A stretch of DNA of 64,000 bases from Verticiella alkaliphila (lineage in GTDB: Bacteria; Pseudomonadota; Gammaproteobacteria; Burkholderiales; Burkholderiaceae_B): positions 62,001 through 126,000 of the forward strand of contig NZ_JADCNH010000001.1 of the NCBI RefSeq assembly GCF_018904615.1, written 5' to 3'. A program made the translations under genes and the position numbers. Position 1 is the stretch's first letter. Each line of letters starts with the position of its first letter. Positions 45,298-56,613 of this stretch are shown piece after piece. A model generated the notes under the pieces. The model was given only the letters and a program-made list of their open reading frames with translations, had not been told where the DNA came from and did not search any database.

Positions 45298-46008
45298 TCA
45301 AGGCAGCACTTCCTGGCGCGGCACCGGGCACTCCGCCGCCTTGCCCAGATGGGGCTCGCACACTTGTACCCGGCACGAATGCCGGGAAAAGAAGCTCTTG
45401 GCATCGCAGGCCGCCAACTGCTCCTGCAAGGTCGGCCCCGCGCCCGCCACACGATAGACGCGCATGGAAATATTCGGATGGCCGGCTGCCGACGACGATG
45501 CGGTCGGCACACCCGCAGGCGCGACGGTGGCAGGCGCCGAGGCCAGCGGCGGCAACGTCGCCGGCACGGGGGGCGCCACGGGCGGCGGCGCGAGCACCAA
45601 CTGCCACTCCGGCGAGAGCGTCGGGCCCACCTCGGCGAGATCCAATGGCGGCATGGCAAGCGCCAGTACCTCCGGCGCAACGGCGCCGCTACCGGGCCAT
45701 GTGGCGGCCGCGCCGGTATTGAGACGCGCACCGGGCCAGGCGCGCTCCGGTACTGGCCGGGCGGGCACGGGTTCGGTCTGTGCGATGAACTGGCGGGGAT
45801 CCTCGTGACGCCAGGCATCCGTCAGCAGGATGACCGCAGCGCCGGCCGCCAGCATCCCTGCCGCAATACCGATGAGCAGCGAGCGGCGATGCAGGGGGGC
45901 GCCGGCCAGCGGAGGCAACTCCATCGGCCGGAACGGAACCGCCTGCGGCATCTCCCCATCCGGGGAGGGCCGCAAGGCGTTCAGATGCGGGAAATCCGGA
46001 ACCTTCAT
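45298..46008 (-). CDS. membrane-anchored proline-rich protein, unknown
   Basis: 236 residues. A short cytoplasmic N-terminus precedes one membrane segment (about residues 43-65, SLLIGIAAGMLAAGAAVILL). A long Pro/Ala-rich stretch leads to a C-terminal piece with four cysteines (ACDAK, HSCRV, VCEPH, AECPV) that could form disulfides in the periplasm. I do not recognise a family. ATG at 46008 chosen; a GTG at 46026 is possible. Lies between opgH and rhlE on the same strand; relation unclear. Confidence 0.6.
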   Translation of the reverse strand: MKVPDFPHLNALRPSPDGEMPQAVPFRPMELPPLAGAPLHRRSLLIGIAAGMLAAGAAVILLTDAWRHEDPRQFIAQTEPVPARPVPERAWPGARLNTGAAATWPGSGAVAPEVLALAMPPLDLAEVGPTLSPEWQLVLAPPPVAPPVPATLPPLASAPATVAPAGVPTASSSAAGHPNISMRVYRVAGAGPTLQEQLAACDAKSFFSRHSCRVQVCEPHLGKAAECPVPRQEVLP

Positions 46009-46124
46009 GCGGTTGACGTGAGTCACGACACGCGCGGCATGCGCGAAATGGTGCTTACGTAGCCGAATTGTGACACAAATTTACGTTTGTCACCAATACC
46101 GAGTGATTTTCAGCGTCGATTCCG

Positions 46125-48575
46125 TTAAGACGTCGCGTCGCTCGGCGCCCAGGACGCACGCCTGGCAGGATCTGACCACACGTCACGGTGCAAACGCGCC
46201 AGGACGACAGGATCGTCCAGCAACTTGATCCGGGCAGCCTGGGACAGGCTGTCAGGGCCCCCATCGAGCGCTTGGCGCACCGCGTGCTCACGTGCGGTCT
46301 CGATCAACGGCACCGGACGATGCCGCGCCGTGGCCATGGCGCATGCCAAGGCATTGCTGACCGGATCGACGATGGCATCGTGGAAGCCCGGCTGGGGCTG
46401 CGAATGGTTGAAGCGCACGTAGCGGCTCGTCGCGCGCAGCTCGCGCGGCGGCTCGGTTTCCTCCGGGATCCGGAACAAACGTGAGCGGAACGCGCCCTGG
46501 CCCAGACTCACGCGGCTGGAGAACACCGACACAGGAATGATCAGGAAGAGCGCGAGCAGGATCGGCGCCATCCACCAGAGAAAGTTGGGATTGAGCCAAG
46601 CCACACCTGCACCCCACACGATGCCGAGCAAGGTCTGGAAGCCATGGGTGCGAATGGCTTCCGGCCAGCCGGTCTCGTCATTGCCGCGGGCGGGCGAATT
46701 CCACTGCACCTTCCAGCCGAGGAAGGCCGCCGCGATGAACTTGGTATGAAACAGCATGCGCACGGGCGCCAGCAGCATCGAGAACAAGACCTCGAGCAGC
46801 ATGCTGCCAAAGAGCTTGGCCGAGCCGCCGTAGAGCTTCGCGCCCTTGGCCCAGACCAGGACCACGCTCAGGATCTTGGGCAGAAAGAGCAGGATGGCCG
46901 TGGTCGTGAACAGGGCGATGGCCTTGCCCGGATGCCACTGCGGCCAGATCGGGAAAAGCTGGCGCGGCTCGACGAAGTACGTCGGCTCCATCAGCGTATG
47001 CACCGCCAGCAGCGCCGTGGACAGCACGAGAAAAAGGAACCACAGCGGCGCGGACAGATACGACATCACGCCCGTCAGGAACACCGCGCGGTGCACGGGG
47101 TGCACGCCTTCGATCAGGAAGAGGCGGAAATTCATCAGGTTGCCGTGGCACCAGCGCTGGTCGCGTTTCAACTCGTCCAGCAGATTGGGCGGCAATTCCT
47201 CGTAGCTGCCCGGCAGATCGTAGGCGATCCACACGCCCCAGCCGGCCCGGCGCATGAGCGCGGCCTCGACGAAGTCGTGCGACAGGATGGCGCCGGCGAA
47301 TGAGCCCTTGCCCGGCAGCGGCGCCAAGGCGCAGTGCTCGATGAAGGGCTTGAGCCGGATGATCGCGTTGTGCCCCCAGTAATGGGATTCGCCCAACTGC
47401 CAGTAGTGCAGGCCCGCCGTGAAGAGCGGTCCGTACACACGGGTGGCGAACTGCTGGATGCGCGCATAGAGGCTATCCATGCCCGCCGCACGGGGCGCCG
47501 TCTGGATGATGCCGGCATCCGGGTGCGCTTCCATCAGCTGCACGAGTCGGGTAAGACACTCCCCGCTCATCACGCTGTCGGCATCGAGCACCACCATGTA
47601 GCGGTAATCGTTGCCCCAGCGACGGCAAAAGTCGTCGATGTTGCCACTCTTGCGCTTGACGCGCCGGCGCCGTCGGCGATAGAAGATCTTGCCGAAGCCA
47701 CCTACCTCGCGGCACAGGTCGACCCAGGCGCGCTGCTCGGCCACGCAGTTATCGGCGTGGTAGCTGTCGCTCAGGATGAAAAAGTCGAAGCGGTCGAGAT
47801 TGCCGTGGCGTGCGACGGATTCGAAGGTGGCGCGCAAGCCGGCGAAGACCCGGGCGACATCCTCATTGCAGATCGGCATGACGATGGCGGTCCGCGCCTC
47901 GGGCGCGATGGGCTCGTCGCCCACGGTGCTGGCCGAGATACTGTAGCGGTCGCGCCCCTTCATGAGTTGCACGAAGCCCATCAGTGCCGTCCAGAACCCG
48001 GACGACACCCAGCAGAACAGCAGGGCGAAGAGCAGCAGGATGGCGATCTCGAGCCACTGCCCGCCTTGATACGGCAGCACGCCGCGCATGTACCACGTGG
48101 CTACCGCGGTCTGGGCAAAGACCAGCACAAGGAGCACGGATCGGCGAAAGTGCCCCGCCGCTCGCCAACCACGTGCGTCGTCGGACTGTCGCGGTTCGGA
48201 GCGGCGACGTTCAGCCTTGCCGCGCGCGCGGCTCCAGGCCCGCACCAGGGGATTGGTCGTCCAGGGCTCGGGCACCATCGAGGCACGTGCCAGTTCCGGT
48301 GCGGCAAGCATGCAGGCGCCGGTATCGGCGTCTTCACGCAGCACGCCCTGCTCCTGGAGTTCCTGGCCAAAGGCGCTGGTCAGGCGTTCGCGCTGGCTGG
48401 CGCCGGCACCTCGCCCGTCCGCACGGGGTGCGAGGGCGGCCGTCCACGCCCCGCCGGCATCGGCACCACGCGACACCCAAGCCTGTGCCAGCGCTTCACG
48501 CTCGGCCTCGCTGGCCGGCAGCCGGGACAAATACGCCGGCAGCGCGTCGCTGCCGGTCGGGTTGACGTTATTCAT
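46125..48575 (-). CDS. opgH: osmoregulated periplasmic glucan glucosyltransferase
   Basis: 816 residues. Family 2 glycosyltransferase embedded in the inner membrane: two hydrophobic segments, then a cytoplasmic catalytic domain ([20 protein letters not shown], the metal site [12 protein letters not shown], and [11 protein letters not shown]), then several membrane segments. Polymerises beta-glucan from UDP-glucose and moves it to the periplasm. Its ATG overlaps the opgG stop codon by 8 bases, so both are one translationally coupled unit. Confidence 0.95.
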   Translation of the reverse strand: MNNVNPTGSDALPAYLSRLPASEAEREALAQAWVSRGADAGGAWTAALAPRADGRGAGASQRERLTSAFGQELQEQGVLREDADTGACMLAAPELARASMVPEPWTTNPLVRAWSRARGKAERRRSEPRQSDDARGWRAAGHFRRSVLLVLVFAQTAVATWYMRGVLPYQGGQWLEIAILLLFALLFCWVSSGFWTALMGFVQLMKGRDRYSISASTVGDEPIAPEARTAIVMPICNEDVARVFAGLRATFESVARHGNLDRFDFFILSDSYHADNCVAEQRAWVDLCREVGGFGKIFYRRRRRRVKRKSGNIDDFCRRWGNDYRYMVVLDADSVMSGECLTRLVQLMEAHPDAGIIQTAPRAAGMDSLYARIQQFATRVYGPLFTAGLHYWQLGESHYWGHNAIIRLKPFIEHCALAPLPGKGSFAGAILSHDFVEAALMRRAGWGVWIAYDLPGSYEELPPNLLDELKRDQRWCHGNLMNFRLFLIEGVHPVHRAVFLTGVMSYLSAPLWFLFLVLSTALLAVHTLMEPTYFVEPRQLFPIWPQWHPGKAIALFTTTAILLFLPKILSVVLVWAKGAKLYGGSAKLFGSMLLEVLFSMLLAPVRMLFHTKFIAAAFLGWKVQWNSPARGNDETGWPEAIRTHGFQTLLGIVWGAGVAWLNPNFLWWMAPILLALFLIIPVSVFSSRVSLGQGAFRSRLFRIPEETEPPRELRATSRYVRFNHSQPQPGFHDAIVDPVSNALACAMATARHRPVPLIETAREHAVRQALDGGPDSLSQAARIKLLDDPVVLARLHRDVWSDPARRASWAPSDATS

Positions 48576-50109
48576 TGGCGGGAAGCTGATAGCTCCAGAC
48601 TTCGGACAGCGTCATCTCACCCACGCGCAGGAAGGCACGCAGCTCGGTCGGCTTGGTGGCATCCGTGGGCTTGACCTTGAGGATCAGGCGAAAGCCGCGC
48701 GTGGCCGGATTGCGCACGACGCGATTCTCGACGATCTCGGCATTGCCGTTGGAGGAGACCTCCGCCACGACGGCAGATGCCGGGTCGAGATCTTCCAGCA
48801 CGGTGCCGCGGAAGTCCACCCGAAGCGCGACCGTGCCGTCCGGACGACGAATCAGGTCGTCACCGCGCACCTCGCCCGGCGAGCGGCGCGTCTGCGACAC
48901 CCACGACAGGTTCGGATCATGGAAGGCGATGTCGTTACGCGTCCAGTAGATGCGATAGTTCAGCCGCAGCGGCGTACCAGCGGCCGGCATCTGCTCGGGC
49001 ACCCAGAAGGACACGATGTTGTCGTTGGTCTCGTCCGCCGTGGGAATCTCGACCAGCTCGACGCGACCCTTGCCCCAATCCCCCAACGGCTCGATCCACA
49101 CGCTGGGGCGCAGTTCGTAGCGGTCCTCGAGATCCTCGTAGCGTGCGAAGCCACGGCCGCGCTGCATGAGCCCGAAACCCTTCGGATTGGTGATCTGGAA
49201 GCTGCTTACGGACAAGCGACGCGGGTTGTTCAGCGGACGCCACAGCAGCTCGCCATTGCCCGAGCGAATGGCCAGGCCGTCCGAATCGTGCAACTCGGGC
49301 CGGAAGTTCGGCGTGGGCGACGGCTGGTTCGAACCGTAGAGGAACATGCTCGTGAGCGGAGCGATGCCGAGCTTGCCGACCTGCGAGCGGAAGAAGAGTT
49401 GGGACTGCACATCGGCGACCGTGTCCTCACCCGGACGGATCTCGAAGCGGAACGCGCCCGTCACACTCGGCGAATCCATCAGGGCGTAAAGGACCACGGC
49501 CTCGGCGTCCGGCGCCGGATGCACGATCCAGAACTCGGTGAAGCGCGGGAACTGCTCGCCACTGGGCAGGGCCGTGTCGATCGCCAGCCCGCGGGCCGAG
49601 GCGCCATACCACTGGCCACGCCCGATCATCCGGAAATACGTGGCGCCGAGGAACGAGGCAATCTCGTCATCGGGCTTGTCTGGGCTGTTGATGGCGTTCA
49701 GGATGCGAAAGCCCGCGAATCCCAGGCCTTTCATGGCCTCGCGATCGATCTCGAGATTGCCGTAGTCGAAGAGCGCGGGATCGAACGCCGCTTCCTTGAC
49801 GCCGTCTTCCTCGACGATGTTCACGCGCACAGGCACACTGAACTGCATGCCCGGGTGGTTGTACTTGAGCTGGAAGTTGCCCTTGTCCTCGGACCACAGA
49901 TAGCGCTCGTGATGATGCTGGATCTGTTGGTAGCGACCAAAGTTCAAGGCGCGCAGCGCTTCGGGCCCGGCATTCGCGGGCGCGACGTAGCGTTCGGCCG
50001 ACAGGCCCCGCGCGCGCTTGACGACATCGAAGAAAGTGAAGGCGTTGGCGGCCTGAGCGGCGGCCAGCGTGGCGACACAGGCAAAGACAGCAGCAAATAC
50101 CCGCGACAT
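48568..50109 (-). CDS. opgG: periplasmic glucan biosynthesis protein OpgG
   Basis: 513 residues, against 511 in E. coli. Signal peptide residues 1-23 ([19 protein letters not shown]), and then the OpgG beta-sandwich: [53 protein letters not shown] and [17 protein letters not shown]. Needed for branching or export of the glucan backbone made by OpgH. ATG at 50109 gives a classical Sec signal; upstream GTG codons are possible. First gene of opgGH, divergent from opgD. Confidence 0.95.
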   Translation of the reverse strand: MSRVFAAVFACVATLAAAQAANAFTFFDVVKRARGLSAERYVAPANAGPEALRALNFGRYQQIQHHHERYLWSEDKGNFQLKYNHPGMQFSVPVRVNIVEEDGVKEAAFDPALFDYGNLEIDREAMKGLGFAGFRILNAINSPDKPDDEIASFLGATYFRMIGRGQWYGASARGLAIDTALPSGEQFPRFTEFWIVHPAPDAEAVVLYALMDSPSVTGAFRFEIRPGEDTVADVQSQLFFRSQVGKLGIAPLTSMFLYGSNQPSPTPNFRPELHDSDGLAIRSGNGELLWRPLNNPRRLSVSSFQITNPKGFGLMQRGRGFARYEDLEDRYELRPSVWIEPLGDWGKGRVELVEIPTADETNDNIVSFWVPEQMPAAGTPLRLNYRIYWTRNDIAFHDPNLSWVSQTRRSPGEVRGDDLIRRPDGTVALRVDFRGTVLEDLDPASAVVAEVSSNGNAEIVENRVVRNPATRGFRLILKVKPTDATKPTELRAFLRVGEMTLSEVWSYQLPANE

Positions 50110-50262
50110 CGGTCGGGTACGAGCAGAATTGACGATCACAATACCTCGGATGCGACAGTGGGAAGGGTGCATTTCATATGCGCCGACGATTGTTGCACAA
50201 TAGTGCCGAACTTGGCTGTAAACACTTGCAGCACCCGCACGCCCAACGCCAACCCGGAATCC

Positions 50263-51854
50263 ATGACTGATCGCCGACGCTTTTTGACCACTTCCGCCGC
50301 CGTTGCCGCTCTTGCCGCGACGGGCGCGCGCCCTGCCATCGCCGCCGAACATCTCGCGTTCGGCGAACCCAAGGCGTTCTCGTTTTCCGCCTTGCGCGAC
50401 GAGGCCCGCGAGTTGGCCACCAAGCCTTATCAAGCGCCGGCCAACCTGCCGCGTGACATTCTGGAACGCATCGATTACGACGCCCACGGCAAGATCCGCT
50501 TCAAGCCGGAACTCGCGCTATTTGCCGAAGGCCCGGGGCAGTTCCCGGTGACGTTCTTTCACCTGGGCCGCTTCTTCCAGGTGCCGGTGCGCATGTTCGT
50601 CATCGACGGCCAGCAAAGCCAGGCGCGCGAGATCGTGTACGACGAGGAATACTTCACGATGCCGTCCGACAGCCCGGCACGCAAGCTGCCGCGCGGCAGC
50701 GGCTTCGCGGGGTTCCGGTTCCAGGAAAGCCGGCTCGGCGACAAGTCCGATCCAGATTGGCGCAGCAACGACTGGGTCGCCTTTCTCGGCGCATCGTACT
50801 TCCGGGCGATTGGCGACCTGTACCAATATGGCCTGTCGGCGCGCGGCGTGGCGGTGGATCCGGCCGTCGGTGGCAAGCCCGAGGACTTCCCCACCTTCAC
50901 CCGCTTCTACTTCGAGACGCCCAAGCCGAACAGTGACACCGTCACGGTCTATGCGCTGCTCGATGGCCAGAGCGTGAGCGGTGCCTTCAAGTTCGTGATG
51001 CGCCGCACGGCCTCGGTCACGATGGATATCGAAGCGGCGATCTTTCCGCGCCGCGACATCGAGCGCCTGGGCCTCGCCCCACTCACCTCCATGTACTGGT
51101 TCTCCGAGAACAACAAGCCGGGTGCCATCGACTGGCGGCCGGAAGTCCACGACTCGGACGGCCTGGCGCTCTGGACGCGCGATGGCGAACACGTCTGGCG
51201 ACCGCTGAACAACCCGCCGCACACCATGTCTCCTCATTCGGCGACGAGAACCCGCGTGGCTTTGGCCTGCTGCAGCGCGACCGCAACTTCGACCATTATC
51301 AGGATGGCGTGCACTACGAGCGCCGCCCGAGCCTGTGGGTCGAACCCAAGGGCGACTGGGGCAAAGGTGCGATCCAGCTGATCGAGATCCCGACCGACGA
51401 CGAGATCCATGACAACGTCGTGGCCATGTGGGTGCGCGAAACGCCAGCCAAGGCGGGCGACGAGATCGCCCTCGCCTATCGGCTGTACTGGCAGGCGGAC
51501 GAACCCAATCCCACGCCGCTCTCGCGCGTGGTCGCCACGCGCACCGGCAACGGTGGCCAGCCCGGCCAGCCGCGGCCCGAGAACGTGCGCAAGTTCATGG
51601 TGGAGTTCCTCGGCGGCCCGCTCGCCAAGCTGCCCTTCGGCACCAAGCCCGAAGCCGTGCTCTGGGCCTCGCGCGGCGAGTTCTCGTACGTGTTCACCGA
51701 AGCCGTGCCGAACGACGTCTCGGGCCACTGGCGCGCGCAGTTCGACTTCACCGTCGACGGCGATGAGCCGGTCGAGATGCGTCTCTTCCTGCGCAACAAG
51801 GACACTACCTTGTCCGAAACGTGGGCCTATCAGTACCACCCCAAGAAAAAGTGA
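50263..51854 (+). CDS. opgD: Tat-exported OpgG paralogue OpgD (one-base frameshift)
   Basis: About 530 residues when repaired. The N-terminus MTDRRRFLTTSAAVAALAAT is a twin-arginine signal, as in E. coli OpgD; the body is homologous to OpgG (WVAFLGASYFRAIGDLYQYG, PLTSMYWF, HDSDGLALW). The frame breaks after LNNPPHTM: the correct frame resumes as SSFGDENPRGFGLLQ, which aligns with [13 protein letters not shown] of the neighbouring opgG. One added G after 51228 gives TMVSSFGDENPRG. OpgD adjusts glucan structure in E. coli. Probably intact apart from a sequencing error. Divergent from opgG, 153 bases apart. Confidence 0.9.
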
Positions 51855-51872
51855 CCGAAACCTTGAGCAGAG

Positions 51873-51902
51873 TTGCGCAATCTTCTGAAACTCTGCTATA
51901 GT
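51873..51902 (+). promoter_or_regulatory. sigma-70 promoter of tRNA-Pro
   Basis: TTGCGC (51873-51878), 18-base spacer, TATAGT (51897-51902), 9 bases before the mature tRNA 5' end. Confidence 0.7.
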
Positions 51903-51909
51903 TTCGTTC

Positions 51910-51988
<79 letters not shown>

Positions 51989-52030
51989 TATTTTGGTCGG
52001 ACATTTCCGAAAGCCTGACCTGGCAGAGAT

Positions 52031-52064
52031 AACCGGTCAATCGCCTGGCGATTGACCGGTTTTT
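52031..52064 (+). terminator. intrinsic terminator of tRNA-Pro
   Basis: AACCGGTCAATCGC pairs with GCGATTGACCGGTT (14 bases) around CTG, followed by TTT. Confidence 0.85.
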
Positions 52065-52171
52065 CTTTGGGCGATCGCACGTCAAGACTGTGGCGCCATG
52101 ACCAGACACAGCAATGGCCAGGCGACGCAGACTGCGCACAGCGAAAAATACCAACAAATCTCGCAAGCATG

Positions 52172-52196
52172 AAAAAGGGGCGCGAATCGCGCCCCT
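52172..52196 (-). terminator. terminator of the thrS-pheST-ihfA-merR operon
   Basis: On the minus strand AGGGGCGCG and CGCGCCCCT form a stem with a 3-base loop, followed by a T-tract (A-run 72-76 on the plus strand). It lies 26 bases after the merR-type gene stop. Confidence 0.8.
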
Positions 52197-52221
52197 CTTC
52201 ATTTCACCACGACCGACCCGA

Positions 52222-52626
52222 TCACGCCGCGCGTTGCGGCTCGATGCCCAGTCGGGTAGTTTCGTCCGTCAGCCATTGCGAGAGCTCGGCCAGATCCTTG
52301 CGCAGCGCAAGGACATGACTGCGGGACAGCGAGACGGATTCCTCGACCGGGGTTTCACGCGGATCGCTCAGGCGATTGCGCGCACCGCTGATCGTGAAAC
52401 CTTGCTCGTACAGGAGCTCGCGGATGCGCCGGATCAGCAGCACTTCATGATGCTGGTAATAGCGACGGTTGCCGCGACGCTTGACCGGCTTCAGTTGCGT
52501 GAACTCCTGCTCCCAGTAGCGCAGCACGTGCGGCTTGACGCCGCAGAGCTCGGCCACTTCGCCAATCGTGAAATAGCGCTTGGCCGGAATGGGAGGCAGC
52601 ACCGTGCCGGTTTCCGATCGTGTCAT
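52222..52626 (-). CDS. MerR-family transcriptional regulator
   Basis: 134 residues. Helix-turn-helix at about 16-85: KRYFTIGEVAELCGVKPHVL, then RYWEQEF and RRGNRRYYQHHEV. No cysteine cluster for metal sensing in the short C-terminal part (about 86-134), so it is not a typical metal or redox MerR. Such a gene commonly follows ihfA in betaproteobacteria. Last gene of the operon. Target unknown. Confidence 0.88.
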   Translation of the reverse strand: MTRSETGTVLPPIPAKRYFTIGEVAELCGVKPHVLRYWEQEFTQLKPVKRRGNRRYYQHHEVLLIRRIRELLYEQGFTISGARNRLSDPRETPVEESVSLSRSHVLALRKDLAELSQWLTDETTRLGIEPQRAA

Positions 52627-52644
52627 GACCTACCTTTTTCGAAT

Positions 52645-53052
52645 TTACACCTGAGCGTCGTCATCATCGCCCGGCTCTGCCGTGCCCGGCACGCGCTCGA
52701 CCATGCCCTTCAACTTCTGGCTGGCATGGAAGGTGACGACGCGGCGTGCGGCGATGGGGATGACTTCACCCGTCTTCGGATTGCGACCGGGCCGTTGCGG
52801 CTTGTCGCGCACCTGGAAATTGCCGAAGCCGGACAACTTTACCGCATCGCCCTCCTCCAGCGCGACCCGGATTTCGTCAAAGAATGATTCAACGAGATCC
52901 TTGGCCTCCCGCTTGTTCAGGCCCACGCTCTCGAACAGCAACTCGGCCAGTTCGGCCTTGGTGAGCGTGCGCAGCTCGGCCTCACGCGGCTCGTTGGCCG
53001 CGGTGGAGTCGGGAGCAGGAAGGGACGAGTCGGCCATGGGGGTTCCGGTCAT
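52645..53052 (-). CDS. ihfA: integration host factor alpha subunit
   Basis: 135 residues as drawn, longer than the 99 of E. coli because of a 30-residue N-terminal extension and an acidic tail (EPGDDDDAQ). Core: [40 protein letters not shown] and the DNA-bending arm [13 protein letters not shown] with its Pro tip. Binds and bends DNA with IhfB. The ATG at 53052 overlaps the pheT stop codon (ATGA); a second ATG at 53037 is possible. Confidence 0.93.
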   Translation of the reverse strand: MTGTPMADSSLPAPDSTAANEPREAELRTLTKAELAELLFESVGLNKREAKDLVESFFDEIRVALEEGDAVKLSGFGNFQVRDKPQRPGRNPKTGEVIPIAARRVVTFHASQKLKGMVERVPGTAEPGDDDDAQV

Positions 53053-55451
53053 ACGCGCTGGCGGGCGCCGTGGGCCGCGATCAAGGCATCGCGCACACGG
53101 TCCATGCAGGCATCCACACGGGCATCGTCCAACGTCACCTCAGTATCCTGCAGGCGGAAGCGGAACGCAAGGCTTTTATCCTTTGTAGACAAAGACTTAT
53201 CGCGGTAGACATCGAACAGCGAGACGTGTTGGACGATGTCCATGCCGGCTTCGGCAGTGACCTTTGCCACGGTGTCGAGCATGCTCTGCAGCGGCACGTC
53301 CTCGGCCACCCACAAGGCGAGATCGCGCGACACCGACGGCTGACGCGAGAGCGCCGCGGGCACTGGCAAGGCCTGGCGCATGAAGGCGTTGGCCTGCACC
53401 TCGAAGAGGACCGGCGCCTGCGCAAGGCCGGTGGCCTCGAGCCAGCGCGGATGCAGCTCGCCCAGCCAGCCCACGGGCGCGCCGTCCACCAACACGCGGG
53501 CACTGCGGCCCGGGTGCAGCGCAGGATGGCTCGCCGCCTCGAAGCGGAGCACGCCCTCGCCCGCCAACGCCTCGATATCGGCCTTGACATCGAAGAAGTC
53601 CACCGCGCGCGTCGCCACGCCCCATTGTTCCGGGACCGCCGGCCCCCAGGCCGCACCCGCCAGGTGCAGCGGTTGATCGATGCCGGCCACGGCCAGATCG
53701 CCGTCTGCGACGGTGGCGTCACGGCGGAACACGCGACCGAGTTCGAACACGCGCACGCGTGGCTGCTTGCGGTTGGCGTTGTAGCGGATGTTCTCGATGA
53801 GCCCACCCAGGAGGCTGCTGCGCATGACCGAGAGCTGGCTCGCGATCGGATTGAGCAGGCGGATCGGATCGGCGTTGCCGGCCAGATCACGCTCCCAGGC
53901 CTCTTCGACGAAGCTGAAGTTCACGACCTCCTGATAATCCTGCGCCGCCACGGCCTCGCGCAACGCATGCGCCGGACGCACGCGCTCGGGCACGCAGCGC
54001 ATGGTGGCGCGCGCCATTGGCGGCAGATCGGGAATGCGCTCGAAACCATAGACGCGGGCAACCTCTTCGATGAGGTCCTCCTCGATCTCCAGATCGAAGC
54101 GATAGGACGGCGGGGACACGACAAACGCATCGGCTTCACGCGTGAACGGCAGGTTCAGGCGCGTGAAGATCGACGCGATCTCATCGTCGCTCACGTCGAT
54201 GCCAAGCACGCGGCGGCAGCGTGCCGTGCGCAGGCGCACGGGCTTGCGCTCGGGCAGCGCCACGACCTGATCATCCAGGGGGCCCGCCTGCCCACCGCAC
54301 ACGTCCAGGATCAACGCGGTCAGGTATTCCAGGTGCTCGGGAATGCTGGCGTAGTCGACACCGCGCTCGAAGCGGTGCCCGGCGTCCGTCGCGAAATTGA
54401 AGCGGCGCGCGCGGCCAGCGATCGATTCCGGCCACCAGAAGGCCGCCTCGACGTAGATGTCCTGCGTATCGAGCGACACCGCGGTGGCGTCGCCACCCAT
54501 GATGCCGGCGAGGCTTTCCACGCCCTCGCCCGCCGCGACCACACCCACGCTCGCATCGAGCTCGACCGTCTGACCATTGAGCAACGCCAGGGACTCGCCC
54601 GGACGCGCCCAGCGCACCACGAGGCCGTCGGCGTGCAGCTTGGCCAGATCGAACACGTGCGACGGACGGCCGAGTTCAAGCATCACATAGTTGGAGATGT
54701 CGACCAGCGCCGAGATGGAACGCTGACCCGCGCGCTCCAGACGCGTACGGATGTAGTCGGGCGTGGCGGCGCGGGCGTTCACGCCACGGATGACGCGCCC
54801 TGCGAAACGTCCGCACAGATCGGGCGCCTGCACCGTCACCGGCAGACGATCCGTGAGGGTGGGCGCGACCGCCGGCATCGCTGGCGTCGTCAGTGGCGCA
54901 CCGGTCAACGCGGAGACTTCACGGGCTACGCCCAGCACCGACAGGCAGTCTGCCTTGTTGGGCGTGAGCTTGATCTCGAAGACGGTGTCGTCCAGATCGA
55001 GCGCTTCGCGCAGCGCAGCGCCGGCCGGCAGCGCGGGATCGAGCACGAGCAGGCCTGCATGCTCCTGCGACAGGCCCAGCTCTCGGGCCGAGCACAGCAT
55101 GCCGAAGGATTCGACGCCACGCATGCGCGCCTTGCCGATGCGCATGCCGCCCGGCAGCTCCGCACCGATGCGCGCGAGCGGTACGTTCAGGCCGACGGCG
55201 ACGTTGGGCGCGCCGCACACGATCTGCACGGGCGCACCGGAGCCGTCATCGACGCTGCACACGCGCAGCTTGTCGGCGTCCGGGTGCGGCGTGACCTCCA
55301 GCACATGCGCCACGACGACGCCACTGAAGGGCGGCGCCGCGGGGGCGAGATCCTCGACCTCCAGCCCCGCCATGGTGAGTTGATGGGCCAGCGCCTCGGT
55401 ATCGAGCGCGGGATCGACGAAGGCGCGCAGCCAGGATTCGGGGAATTGCAT
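53049..55451 (-). CDS. pheT: phenylalanyl-tRNA synthetase beta subunit
   Basis: 800 residues, full length. N-terminal tRNA-binding domain ([21 protein letters not shown] at about 46), B3/B4 editing domain, B5, core-like region ([16 protein letters not shown]) and a C-terminal anticodon-binding ferredoxin-fold domain ([19 protein letters not shown]). Pairs with PheS. Nine bases after pheS and overlapping ihfA, as in the E. coli operon. Confidence 0.97.
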   Translation of the reverse strand: MQFPESWLRAFVDPALDTEALAHQLTMAGLEVEDLAPAAPPFSGVVVAHVLEVTPHPDADKLRVCSVDDGSGAPVQIVCGAPNVAVGLNVPLARIGAELPGGMRIGKARMRGVESFGMLCSARELGLSQEHAGLLVLDPALPAGAALREALDLDDTVFEIKLTPNKADCLSVLGVAREVSALTGAPLTTPAMPAVAPTLTDRLPVTVQAPDLCGRFAGRVIRGVNARAATPDYIRTRLERAGQRSISALVDISNYVMLELGRPSHVFDLAKLHADGLVVRWARPGESLALLNGQTVELDASVGVVAAGEGVESLAGIMGGDATAVSLDTQDIYVEAAFWWPESIAGRARRFNFATDAGHRFERGVDYASIPEHLEYLTALILDVCGGQAGPLDDQVVALPERKPVRLRTARCRRVLGIDVSDDEIASIFTRLNLPFTREADAFVVSPPSYRFDLEIEEDLIEEVARVYGFERIPDLPPMARATMRCVPERVRPAHALREAVAAQDYQEVVNFSFVEEAWERDLAGNADPIRLLNPIASQLSVMRSSLLGGLIENIRYNANRKQPRVRVFELGRVFRRDATVADGDLAVAGIDQPLHLAGAAWGPAVPEQWGVATRAVDFFDVKADIEALAGEGVLRFEAASHPALHPGRSARVLVDGAPVGWLGELHPRWLEATGLAQAPVLFEVQANAFMRQALPVPAALSRQPSVSRDLALWVAEDVPLQSMLDTVAKVTAEAGMDIVQHVSLFDVYRDKSLSTKDKSLAFRFRLQDTEVTLDDARVDACMDRVRDALIAAHGARQRV

Positions 55452-55460
55452 CGCGGGTCC

Positions 55461-56489
55461 TTACAGACGCTGATTGAACTGGCGCAGAAAGCGCAGGTCG
55501 CCTTCGTAGAACTGGCGCAGGTCATCCACGCCATAGCGCAGCATGGTGAGGCGCTCGAGGCCGGAGCCGAACGCGAAACCGATGTAGCGCTCGGGATCGA
55601 GCCCGAAATTGGCCACGACGGTGGGATGCACCTGACCAGAACCAGAGATCTCCAGCCAGCGGCCGCGGTTCGGGCCGGAGGTGAACATCATGTCGATTTC
55701 GGCCGAGGGCTCCGTGAACGGGAAGAACGAAGGACGAAACCGCACGACGAGATCGTCGGTCTCGAAGAAGCAGCGCAGAAAGTTCGTGTAGACGCCCTTC
55801 AGGTGCGCAAACGAGATGTGCTCGTCGATCCACAGGCCTTCGACCTGGTGGAACATCGGCGAGTGCGTGGCGTCACTGTCCACGCGATAGGTGCGCCCGG
55901 GGGCGATCACCTTGATCGGCGGCTGGTGCGTGCGTGCATGACGCACCTGCATCGGGCTCGTGTGCGTGCGCAGCACGAGCGGCAGGCCGCCGCTATCCTT
56001 CATGTCCACATAGAACGTATCCTGCATCGAACGCGCGGGATGGTTCTCGGGATTGTTCAGCGCGGAGAAATTGAACCAGTCCGTTTCGATCTCGGGGCCG
56101 TCGGCCACGTCGAAACCGATGGATCGGAAGATCTCCTCGACGCGCTGCCACGTCCGGATCACCGGATGCACACCGCCCACGCCGCGACCGCGACCGGGCA
56201 AGGTGACGTCGATGGTTTCCTGCGCGAGACGCGCCTGCAGGCGCTCGTCGGCCATGGCCTGGCGACGCTCGGTGAGCAGGTTCTCGATCTGGACCTTGGC
56301 CTGGTTGATCCGGGCACCCTCGGCACGCTTGTCGTCGGCAGACAGCGAGGCCAGCCCCTTCAACAGCGCGGTCAGCGCACCCGACTTGCCCAGGAATCGG
56401 GCCTTGGCATTCTCGAGCGAAGCCGGATCGGCCGCCTCGGCGAACTGTTGCGCGGCGTCTTGGACCAGCGCCTCCAGGTTCGATGACAT
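55461..56489 (-). CDS. pheS: phenylalanyl-tRNA synthetase alpha subunit
   Basis: 342 residues. N-terminal coiled coil, then class II motifs: [36 protein letters not shown] (motif 2 region), [17 protein letters not shown] and [19 protein letters not shown] (motif 3). Charges tRNA-Phe together with PheT. GAAGGAG before the ATG. Separated from rplT by 124 bases containing two hairpins, one of them a terminator. Confidence 0.97.
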   Translation of the reverse strand: MSSNLEALVQDAAQQFAEAADPASLENAKARFLGKSGALTALLKGLASLSADDKRAEGARINQAKVQIENLLTERRQAMADERLQARLAQETIDVTLPGRGRGVGGVHPVIRTWQRVEEIFRSIGFDVADGPEIETDWFNFSALNNPENHPARSMQDTFYVDMKDSGGLPLVLRTHTSPMQVRHARTHQPPIKVIAPGRTYRVDSDATHSPMFHQVEGLWIDEHISFAHLKGVYTNFLRCFFETDDLVVRFRPSFFPFTEPSAEIDMMFTSGPNRGRWLEISGSGQVHPTVVANFGLDPERYIGFAFGSGLERLTMLRYGVDDLRQFYEGDLRFLRQFNQRL

Positions 56490-56527
56490 TCAAGCTCCTT
56501 CGCGTGCGGCAACACATTCGGCCGACG

Positions 56528-56593
56528 GAAAAAACAAACGGGGCATCGAAGAGCCCCGTTTGAGACGGTCGCCACGCCGTGACGCGGCGACCG
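56528..56593 (-). terminator. tandem hairpins with intrinsic terminator between rplT and pheS
   Basis: Reading the minus strand after rplT, CGGTCGCC/GGCGACCG forms a first stem (56566-56593). Then CAAACGGGGC pairs with GCCCCGTTTG (56535-56562), followed by TTTTTT. The terminator lies about 40 bases before the pheS start. It must be partial or regulated unless pheS has its own promoter, which I could not find. No Phe-rich leader frame like E. coli pheM is visible here. Confidence 0.75.
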
Positions 56594-56613
56594 GGATGGT
56601 GCGTGACCTGCGA

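Noticed and set aside
48088-50262. Plus-strand frame continuous with opgD extending far upstream
   Set aside because: The upstream part is antisense to opgGH; the Tat signal at 50263 marks the real start.
53070-56486. A very long open frame antisense to pheS and pheT
   Set aside because: Complementary-strand frame produced by high GC codon use; low-complexity His/Arg/Ala-rich translation and no ribosome site.
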